Shown one piece after another: positions 55,801-64,000 of a stretch of DNA of 64,000 nucleotides. A program made the translations under genes and the position numbers. Each line of letters begins with the position of its first letter. The first letter of the stretch is position 1. The DNA comes from Ectocarpus siliculosus (taxonomy: Eukaryota; Sar; Phaeophyceae; Ectocarpales; Ectocarpaceae). The notes under the pieces are model-generated. The model made no database searches. It saw only the letters and a list, made by a program, of their open reading frames with translations, and was not told the DNA's origin. The stretch is from assembly GCA_000310025.1 (NCBI GenBank), contig FN648236.1:62001-126000 (forward strand), written 5' to 3'.

Positions 55801-58800
55801 GCAAAATCTGGGCAGACTACTGGAGCGAGAGGAGGGGATGCAGCATGAAGGGGGGGGGGGGGTGTACTACACACACCTCGGCGGTTCCCTCGACGATGAG
55901 GAACATGTCCTCGTGGGGCCTGCCCGCCTGGCAGATGTCGTTTCCCTTCATCCACACGCGGCGGTCGGCAAGGTCCATGAGCCGCAGGAACTCCACCGGG
56001 TTGAGGTCGAAGGGCATGAAGAGCTCTTCGAAGATCCTCGACTGTTATGGGATGTGTAAAAAGAAAAGAAAAGACAGTCAACAACTGCAACAGACTTAAA
56101 GGCAAGAGGAATAAACAGGTGGTGAGGGTTGTATCGAAAACGAAAAACAGGACAGTGAACAAAAATACAAGAAAAAAAAAAACAGGCCACGGGGCAACAG
56201 GAAAAACACATGGTGTGGGTTGTGACGACGAAAAGCATGGGAGAGAACAAAAAGAAAAACAAGGGCTCTAGGGGAAGCAGGAAAATCTCGTGAGTAAGGG
56301 CGGCAAGTTTGGTCGAGAGATGCACAACATAACTTTTCGAAGACCTGCGCGCGCGCGTGTCACCGAAGTAAGCGGACAGAACTTTGGGCGAAGGCTGAAG
56401 GGAAAAAACGGGCTGAGGTGTGGGGCGGATTTGGATGGAGAGGAATGTAGAGCGTGTGGGGATCTTCGCCCGTTCAATGTGTCGTGTGCCGAAGTCAGAT
56501 GTTGGACAGCGATCAGGTTCTCGGAAGCTTTATCCAAGCTAGTCTAGACAAGTCAACGGTGTTGGTAATTTTGGGCTGACTGGCCCAACGGCATAATTAA
56601 GGTTGCTGACGGACACAGCCAGGATTATTAGGTCGAAGTGCTGAGGGCTTCGCAGACCTACTGACGGGACCACGTTCATATTATTGTTATAGAAAAAGGA
56701 AGCAGGGCTCACAAGGAAAAACATTGTACATATATCTGGGAGTGCATGCGTCACGTGCATGTGCATACAGCAGTACGACTCGTGCTGGTAACACATGTCA
56801 CAGCACACACCAGGCTCAGATGGTAAGAAAAATGGCGCAAGAAATTGAGCTTAGTCGCCTGCACTACACCCTACTTCCAGGCGAGAAGCCTGTGCTCAAT
56901 CGTCGAGAGACAGCAGCTCATTGAACGACGTATGGTTCAAAAGAGTGGGCGAGCACTGCTGCTGTATTAGGAAAAATAATTACACACAGAAAGATCTTAC
57001 CCGTTCGAGATACAATACATACACCCACATTCGAACGGGATGTGGCGTTTGTCAGGGATCGCTCTAGCACTAACCTTCTCGGGGTCGTTATTGAGTTCCT
57101 CCGCTTCCGCCCGCTCGTTCCAAAGGATAGCCAGCAGGAACGAGTTGAGGATGAGGGTCAGCGTCAGCCACTTGATGGAGATGATGAGCGGAGGGTGGCG
57201 GTAGTAACTGAAAAACAGACCCAAAGTAGCCCCTGTAAACACCATCACACTGTTCGTGTTGTGAGAACGCCATCACGACACAAGCGTTGGGTGTGGGTGC
57301 AAATTAGTCGGCGCAGTGGCAGTGCGGGCGGCGGCGGAAGGGGGGTTGCAATTGTTAGTGGTGCGGGCAGAAAAATTGGTGCTGTCTGCCACAGAAGGGT
57401 TCCTACTTGTATTTTGCCAACTTCATGCTTGTGGTATTGCAAGAAGAATGCTTTGGTTCCACCGGATTCGTTAGAGACCAACCAGAACTATCCCGGGTCT
57501 CCGGTGGTCTCGTGGTTAACCAATGCATAATAACAGCAGGTTCAAATTAGCGGTGGAAATCGATGATGTAGATGCATGCTATGCATACATATCTGTTACA
57601 CACTTGGAAAAAAAGGCAAGGCCTTTCTCGCCATAACCAAACAAGTGGAGATACTGCAGGAGGGAAAGGGTGGGGGCATTATTTTCACACAAAGCGAACC
57701 AAAACAACTCTCCTGCGTGTGACCCCGGCTGATCGGCGTGCCAGCATATGCCTACATGCACACCACACCCGAAGGTGTTTAGACCGACTGGCGCCAGAAG
57801 CGTGGGACGGACACACGCGCAAGGCCGCAATTCCTCGGAATGAATCACGATGACGCGGACTATCGTTCACACCTCACTGCTGTTACCTCCACGCAATACA
57901 CCCCTCATGCACAGCAGACAAGAGCGACCGACGCCGCATAACAAGCATCGCGACTGCGATGCCAGGCACACGAACATGGACATCTGGTGTGTGTGGATGC
58001 ATTGATCGAGTTTTTTTTTTTTCGAGTTGCCGCATACATAGACTACAGCTGGACAGTTGGGTGTGCTTTTGGCATCCGAGCGATCTCTGGCAGGGTTTCC
58101 CTTGTTGGCACTACCGACAACGAGCACATGGACATCGTCACGGCTGCAGGCTGTTGGGAAACTTCCCCACGCGCCAACTGGTAGCGTCTGTGATCCGTAT
58201 GTGAGAGGGATTTTCCAGAAAAATATGTACGTCAGCCAGGGAGAGAGCCAGACGCAGCAGGCTCTCGGCGGACAGTTTTTTCCCCCGCCTTCGCTGACGA
58301 GAGATAAGAGGGTGGGGAGAGATCCAGGCAGTGCTGGCGCCAAAAAACACCCAAAGGAATCGGGGATTGTCAACAGCGATGCTCTGGTTCACATGTCACT
58401 CAAAGAACTGGCGCGTGGCTATTCACGGGATGCTCGCCCACTATGCTTCGTGAAACAAAGAAAATTTGGCGAAAGAGCCGATGACGACACACGACAACAT
58501 CATTTTTCGGGCACGCACACACACAGCAGAGAGGATCATGATGCCGCTGAGCACACCCGGCTCTCCTTCAAAACCCAGGCGCGAGGGTAAGCCAGAAAAT
58601 GAAGCACGCGTGGATGACAGTCGTGGGAATCTCTACATGATGAGATTCCATCGCCGTTTCTGTGGCATCTGCTTCTGAGCTAACGTGCGAACGCAAGCGG
58701 TGTTACCAACCGGTGCACGTATGCACTGCTACGCGAGGAGGCGCGAGAAAAAGGGGGCTGGCCGCATGAAGAAAAAACGCACGAAGCCGCGGACGCTGGG

Positions 58801-59367
58801 CCTACGAGGCTTCACTCACACGCCGAACACAAGCGCGGCGACAGAGAGACCCTTCTCGCGTCGAGAGCTCTGCCATCCCACCCTTGTGGGCGAGGAGGCG
58901 CACTTTAGCGCACGTCTTCCGGTTCAAATGACACATATCAGATGCCAGTTGAGAGACACATGAACATCCCTTACTCACCGAGTCGTCAAAGGGTCCGTCT
59001 CGAGGTAGACCAGCGTCGCGATACCGAAGCTGGCGTGACCGCACAGCATGCCGATGGTGGTCGTGAAGTTCAGCCCCGCGAACTTGAGGGGCTGGCGCTC
59101 CGTGGTCATGAACACCTTGAAGTCTGCCTTGGCTTCGCGCACCTGTCTCTCGAACACCGTTTCAGCCTGCTCGGCCTCGCCCTTGGGCACCGCCGATAGC
59201 TGCCTCGAGGATGCTCGCGCCGGCTTCATGACGGCAAGCCTGCTCCCTCCATAGCTGGACCCGAGGGCCGACCTCGCCGCCACCGGCCCGGTTCTCGGGG
59301 CACGCATCAGGGCGTTGATGCTTCGCGCACCGACCCCTCCCAATCGAGCTCTCGCGATGCTCAACAT
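49883..59367 (-). CDS. Popeye/cyclic-nucleotide-binding-like membrane protein, 9 exons
   Basis: Exons in coding order: 59367-58979, 57207-57075, 56041-55877, 55475-55395, 54497-54207, 52532-52324, 51606-51432, 51021-50932, 49972-49883. All GT-AG junctions are in phase (2,0,0,0,0,2,0,0), giving 540 residues. Residues 1-62 hold eleven Arg/Lys and no acidic residue, like a mitochondrial presequence. Two membrane segments follow (about 100-122 and 138-159). Residues 175-400 resemble the Popeye domain, a divergent cAMP-binding fold: RIFEELFMPFDLNPVEF, then DMFLIVEGTAEV, a GGFIGSMAFQ phosphate-cassette-like turn, and TTVTATSD...TYAWDMHELHAFLKRRP. About 80 residues interrupt the fold between the last two. 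The Glu and Arg of a classical cAMP pocket are not evident. The C-terminus repeats a QGWT-x3-Y motif. Popeye proteins act as membrane-bound cAMP effectors in animals; the role here is unknown. Confidence 0.82.
49999..50100 (+). repeat. Intronic repeat family A, diverged copy next to a 3' splice site
   Basis: A G-run, GTACTCATG, then GGTTAGACCATT and GGACGGAGCA. On the minus strand it ends in a C-run about 27 bases before the acceptor of the last Popeye exon (49972). Confidence 0.65.
50325..50430 (+). repeat. Dispersed repeat family B, copy in a Popeye intron
   Basis: GTTGTTGATGTTGCCTTCAC, AATGAAAACC, TTCCGATCTCT and CAGGCTAACTTACCC match the copies at 34730-34845 and 43555-43670. Confidence 0.6.
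52722..53852 (+). repeat. Intronic repeat family A, tandem pair plus a short third unit
   Basis: Two full-length copies of about 520-545 bp (core starts at 52736 and 53281) begin with a G-run and GTACTCATAG or GTAATCATAA. They run through ACAAAGCCGGGACGGAGCAC, TCCAGAGACAGTTGTAAGCA and GGTTACCGC-A-run, and end in CAAACACCG or AAAACACCG followed by the next G-run. A truncated third unit of about 68 bp (53784-53852) repeats only the last part. All lie in the Popeye intron between exons 54497-54207 and 52532-52324. These are the only long copies in the window. Confidence 0.85.
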
Positions 59368-59774
59368 CTTAATGTCACGTCCTTCGGGACAGCGGTACTG
59401 ATGTCAAGATTTGGTTGCCTTGCGGACGTTTTCGCACGCTGCCTCTCGGCACAAAAAAGCAAGAGGCCCTACACTGGATCGTGTAGTCCGAGCAGAGAGA
59501 ACAAAGGGACGGAAGAGTGTATGTAGACCTTGCCCACACGCACTACTGCTGTGTAAAGACACCGCACTGACACGTGCTGTGTGGGATGTCCTACCACGTG
59601 CACATGCGACAATGCGACAATCCAGCTCATGGGTGACCCCCCCTCCTCCCAACCCAATCCTATCTGCGTGGCCTCGATCCCTCTATTGTCTCTTCTGAGA
59701 TTGGACAGCAGTGAGAGACCCCGACAAACGACACAGCACAGAGTTTCACTGTCTGCAGCTTCGACCACCACAGC
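59368..59774. promoter_or_regulatory. Compact divergent promoter region, Popeye and HACD genes
   Basis: Only 407 bases separate the two opposing ATG codons, each with A at -3. No clear TATA box is visible. The short distance makes a shared bidirectional promoter likely, though start sites are not known. Confidence 0.45.
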
Positions 59775-62700
59775 ATGGGTTCCCCGATAAAAGACGTGTA
59801 CCTCATTGCCTACAACCTCGCCTGCGCCAGCGGGTGGAGTTACGTTCTCTTCGCGTGTGTGAGCCATATCCTTGCCGGGAACGAGCCCCAGGCGCTTTAT
59901 GACGAAGTGGAGAAGGTGCTGCAGATCGTGCAGACTGCTGCGCTGATGGAGGTGGGTGGGTTCGTGAGCCACGTGCTGCACATCTCTTTCAAGTAACTGG
60001 TGGTGTGCTTACCATGCTCGGTAGCGTATGGGGAGTGCATTTTGCTTGCGAAAGACCTCCAACAACCCACGAAGACTCGTTTGATAAGTACAGCAGTCGA
60101 GGGTGGTTGCACAGAGGCCGATCTTGGCTACAACACCCATGCTGCTATGCGCTACGGCTGTACACAGCGGTATCTGCATACAAGCTGTCCCCTGTGCCTG
60201 CCGTGTGCAGGAGGTGCGACGCCAACGTTGGCGAGCTCTGCAGAGATTTTACCACAGGCCACGTAATACAGCAGTATGCTAACTGCTGTTGTGTATTAGT
60301 CCAGCAGGACGCACGGTTGGCGGTATGCGCAGTGTACATCATTCAGTCTACAGAGGACGTTGTGGAGCTTTCGAGCTCCCCGCACCGTCCGGATGTATCG
60401 CACAGCATTCCGAGCCCCCGTCTGATAACAATTAAGAATTGACATATCATGTAGTTCGACTTCCGCACAGGGTGCGATGCCTCGCAACCTAGGGTGGTTG
60501 AGTGCCAACAATTCCGGGGTAACTTTCACACCTCTACCTCCGCAACCATGCTGGTGCCGGCATGTTGGCTCCGCGGTATTGTACTTCGAAGTACTGTATG
60601 TATATTGTATGGCATCGTCGCAAATCACAGCAGTGGTTTGAAAGAGAATCGAACACTGGATGCATGTTGATCTTGCTCTTGATATTTTCATTAAATCCGT
60701 AACCTAGTAACCAAAACACAAGAGAGCGGCGACAAGCCAAGACTACAACCCTCTGACATGCCACAACTCGACGGTGGGATAATTCATGTATTGAGGTTCT
60801 TATTTCACCGCATTTTATTTCGCCGCTTGTTTGGTTTTGGGTGTGTGGGTGTGTACGTTGCGTGTGGAGCCTGCCACCAAGCAAAGCTTAGGTATACGCC
60901 GTTCGTCTGCGAAGACTTCTTCATGTACCGCACACACCGGAGTTATCGCACAGGGGGTGTGCGGTAAATATTTACACCCATGGTCCCGAGTCATCGCACC
61001 GTCCGGAGTCATCGATGAACATGAAATGGCGAAAAAGTTTAATAAACGATCGACCAACGATGACACTACTGAGTAGAGAGATCGGAACGGTTTTTGATGT
61101 GAAGAAAACAGCAATGATAACAACCCACCGCACCGGGTTGCAATGACTAGCAGTCTTTTCGGTAGCCGTGCGAGCGTACAAGGGGAATCCCCGTACCCCC
61201 ACGCCTTCCGTTTATTGAACTACAAACACCGACGCGTTTCCTTGCGGGAGGCGGTTGGTTTGCGAGACACAAGTAGACTGCACGCAGGCGCGGCAGCAGG
61301 ACATTCAGAGCCCCACCTAAAACGCTTTTTGAGGACACGCAGCGACAGGTGCGCTCAATGCGCGACCGTCGTCAGCGGTTCTTCTCAGCAGCTTCGTGCA
61401 ATCGAGATCGTGATCGTGCCTTGTACAACATGATCTACTACGCGGGTCGAAAGACCTTAGCGAAACGTGAGAATGGCTTTGTCCGTGTCGGATGGGGTGA
61501 TATTGCCAAGGGAGGTCTAGCCAAGAGCGCAAGTCGATCATGGGGTCTTGTCCCATTCCGTGAGGAATCTTTATGACGTTACCATTGGCACGCTTCGGTG
61601 AAGAACGTTGCTACGGCATCCTCCACCGTTTGTACACAATCCTGGCCTCGTTGTTTCCCACCGCCCCTCCTCCACGCGCCCGAGGCGCCAGCCCCCCGAC
61701 ACATCGTGAAAAGTGCAGCAGATCGATCGTGGAAAAAGATAGCACGGCATGCTCATATCTATCATCTAAGAAAAAAAAATACAACACTCAACCGCGTTGC
61801 AATGGGCTCGCTCTGTTAAATGCATCGACCAAAAGGATGAACCGTGATGCGTGGCGGGCCCAAACAAACGATGTTACACAACCAGAGGGGTTTACCCCCC
61901 CCGCCCTTCGCCGGCGCGCCCGCATTCAGGTTCTGCACGCGATGCTGGGAGTGGTCCGCTCCCCTTGGGTGACGACCCTCATGCAGGTGAGCTCGAGGAT
62001 CATCCTGGTGTGGGGCTTCATGTGGGCAGTACCGTCCACCCAGGGGCAGCTGGGCTCCATGCTGTGCATCACAAGCTGGGCGTGCGTCGAGATCCCGAGG
62101 TGAAACTTGGACGGACGCTGCCTTCGACCAGTGTACATGTGTGCCTACGGTAGTAGGGTTGGTGACTCGTGCATGCAGCAGCTAGTTGTTGCGCGCAGTG
62201 TACTGATTGGTCTTATGCTTCCGTTTGATTTTTCTGGAGATCTTGAGGCAAAGCCAGGATTGGCTGCATCTTCGTCGTAATGCGTATACGTAGCGGCAGC
62301 TGTGGCAATTTTTCGCCCTCACAAGCCCTTAGTTCTGCCCCGCACCAACTGCCGACATGGGGTTCACCAGGGAGCGTGATTCCGGTAACCTCTAACAACA
62401 GGCAAGGCGTACACGCTCCGCCCATATCACCTATTGCTCTACTGTGGCCACTCGTGTAGAAGGTACAGGCTAGGATCTCCCTATGAGCAGCCACGCCATG
62501 TGCGGTAAACGGTGTTAAAATGGAGTGCTCTCTCTGCAACGCTCTCGAGCAGGTGATATTTCCTGGTGTCAATTCCGCGAATCCCTATCTAATACACTTG
62601 CGCAATATCGGCCCTCGTTTTCTCAACTGCTGTGTTTGGGCAGGTACCTATTCTACACGTTCGGCGTGCTGAAGAGCTCCCCGTTCCCACTGTTCTACCT

Positions 62701-63657
62701 GCGGTATTCCCTGTTCGCTGTCCTGTACCCGACCGGAATCGCGGGCGAGGTCATGACAATGCTGGCCGGCCTCCCGGACCTGAAAGTAGGTGTTACAGCT
62801 TTTCGTTGCATGCAGTCTCGTTCTGTTGTCGTCACCTGCTGCGTGTTTCTACCCGAGCTGGGAGTAGTAGCGGTAATGGTAGTACTCGTAGTGACAAGAG
62901 TAGTGATACTATTGTAGTATTTTGCACCAGGTTTGTTGCGGTCTTGTCGACGACCTGGAACACGTTGCTTCGATCTCAGGCGGCACAACACAAGGATTCT
63001 AGTTTCCGAGTTCATCCCAACTGCTTTTGCATTCGGCTCGGACCTGCTTGTTCTTAAGCCCCAAGTAGATCAGTCTGAGTGCCTTTGCGGCGGGACAAGG
63101 TTTCCCGTTGTCTTGCATTTCCGGAAGCCAAGGATAAAAATTCATGGATGTGCGACCCACTATCTAAGACATGCCCTCAACAGTGTCCGGACAAGCAAAT
63201 GCTTGTCCCGGGAGTTGTAGCCTCCGGCAGTCTCTCTCGTCACCAATTCACCGTTACACAACTGTTGAACCAGTTCTCCGCACAACGCCGATCACAGGGA
63301 TGGAAACCCTGGGGGTAAGTGTTCGTGGCTTGAAAGAAAACTCGGGGCATTGAATTTTGTTGAGAATCACGATGACTAGTGGGTCTAGTGGTCACCGTGC
63401 TTCTCAACAGTACCAATGTTTCTTATTCTACAGCTCCCACCTTCCATTTGTTTTTTGTGTGCTCCCCCCCCCGCTCCCAGAATGCCCAGGACACCCTACG
63501 GCTGGGCGTGGGACCCATTTCCGTCTCCGGCTACATCGTCACACTTGCCCTTCTGGCCGTGTACGTCCCGGGCGGACCGTACATGTACATGAACATGGTG
63601 GGCAACCGGCGTTCCGCCTTCAAGAAACGGAACGCCGGTGCCTCCAAGAAGGCTTAA
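59775..63657 (+). CDS. Very-long-chain (3R)-3-hydroxyacyl-CoA dehydratase (HACD/PTPLA/Phs1 family), 4 exons
   Basis: Exons 59775-59951, 61930-62099, 62644-62785 and 63481-63657 join GT-AG in phases 0, 2, 0 and give 221 residues, the usual length for the family. The ATG has A at -3 and G at +4. The protein shows the family order: YLIAYNLACASGWSY near the start, VLHAMLGVVRSP, a Q-x3-SR membrane helix, EIPRY-x-FY and LRYSLFAVLYPTGIAGE, then a final helix. Tyr144 and Glu151 have the same spacing as the catalytic Tyr and Glu of yeast Phs1. The enzyme removes water from 3-hydroxyacyl-CoA, the third step of fatty-acid elongation in the ER membrane. The C-terminus ends in a Lys-rich tail (SKKA) that is not a canonical KKxx retrieval signal. 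Introns carry dispersed repeats but the coding sequence looks intact. Confidence 0.93.
61065..61145 (-). repeat. Dispersed repeat family B, inverted copy in HACD intron 1
   Basis: GAGATCGGAACGG-TTTTGATG then GAAGAAAACAGCAA, the reverse complement of the family's start as seen at 43555 and 50325. Confidence 0.5.
63362..63405. repeat. 44-bp hairpin repeat in HACD intron 3
   Basis: GAGAATCACGATGACTAG faces its near-complement CTAGTGGTCACCGTGCTTCTC. It is related in sequence to the hairpin at 9258-9325. Confidence 0.6.
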
Positions 63658-64000
63658 TTGTTAGAATTCAACTTTGTCTCAGCGTACAACGCGGTTGCAC
63701 ACGAGGGCGGCACTTGAGGAGATCAACCTGGCGCTACGTAGAATAGAGAGGCTTGGAGTTTCGTGTTTCAAGGCAAGCGGGGAGTCTTTTCACTGCTACA
63801 CCATATCCCGTTCGCTCTGTCCCGGACAAGTGGGCGTTAGGGTTGGCAGGGGGGGGGTGGGGGGGGTTGCGTGCGGGATACCAGCCCGAGATCAGAACGA
63901 ACTCTGGCCCGCACGGAAGCAGTTAGCCCCTTGGGCAAGTCTTTCATTGCAGTTTTTAGAGCATTTGCTGCTGTCTGTGTGCGTAGAAACTATTAAAGGA
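63658..64000. other. 3' flank of the HACD gene
   Basis: Presumed 3' UTR and intergenic sequence with a G-rich run near 63850. No further coding exon seen before the window ends. Confidence 0.4.

Overview
The window reads as nuclear DNA of an intron-rich eukaryote, most likely a brown alga (Phaeophyceae, Ectocarpus-like) or a close stramenopile. The grounds are: small coding exons separated by introns of several hundred bases to about 2 kb, GT-AG junctions, alanine/glycine/serine-rich proteins with many CAG/CTG and GGC runs, an RWP-RK regulator and a Popeye-type protein, dispersed repeats and one 100-N assembly gap. The species is an inference. No rRNA, tRNA, CRISPR array, bacterial operon or virus was seen. 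Gene models were built by hand: exons were accepted only when donor, acceptor and codon phase agreed across every junction.

Layout. Bases 1-3460 are intergenic, with a 67-bp tandem repeat and a complete non-autonomous hAT-type DNA transposon (813-1872, 16-bp inverted ends, 8-bp target duplication). On the minus strand, 10144-3461 is a seven-exon choline-transporter-like (SLC44/CTL) gene. Diverging from it is a long, repeat-built and apparently broken coding region (11203-16797, plus). On the minus strand, 33048-19281 is an eleven- or twelve-exon gene for a large protein of about 1750 residues: a beta-propeller-like N-terminus, a helical middle and a C-terminal tail carrying six copies of a WETPRGVG motif. 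One of its introns holds a 1.2-kb palindrome. Diverging from that gene is a small plus-strand gene (33632-36250, 3' end not found). Then come a single-exon serine/glycine/arginine-rich protein (42658-40802, minus), an RWP-RK protein gene whose intron spans the gap (46784-44275, minus), a nine-exon Popeye/cyclic-nucleotide-binding-like gene (59367-49883, minus) and, diverging from it, a complete four-exon 3-hydroxyacyl-CoA dehydratase gene (59775-63657, plus).

The genes do not form an operon or one pathway. What ties the window together is intron structure. A dispersed repeat family lies only inside introns, always antisense to its host gene, so that the host transcript carries a poly-C run, often shortly before a 3' splice site. 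Most mapped introns are phase 0. I regard this possible introner-like behaviour as the most interesting signal here.
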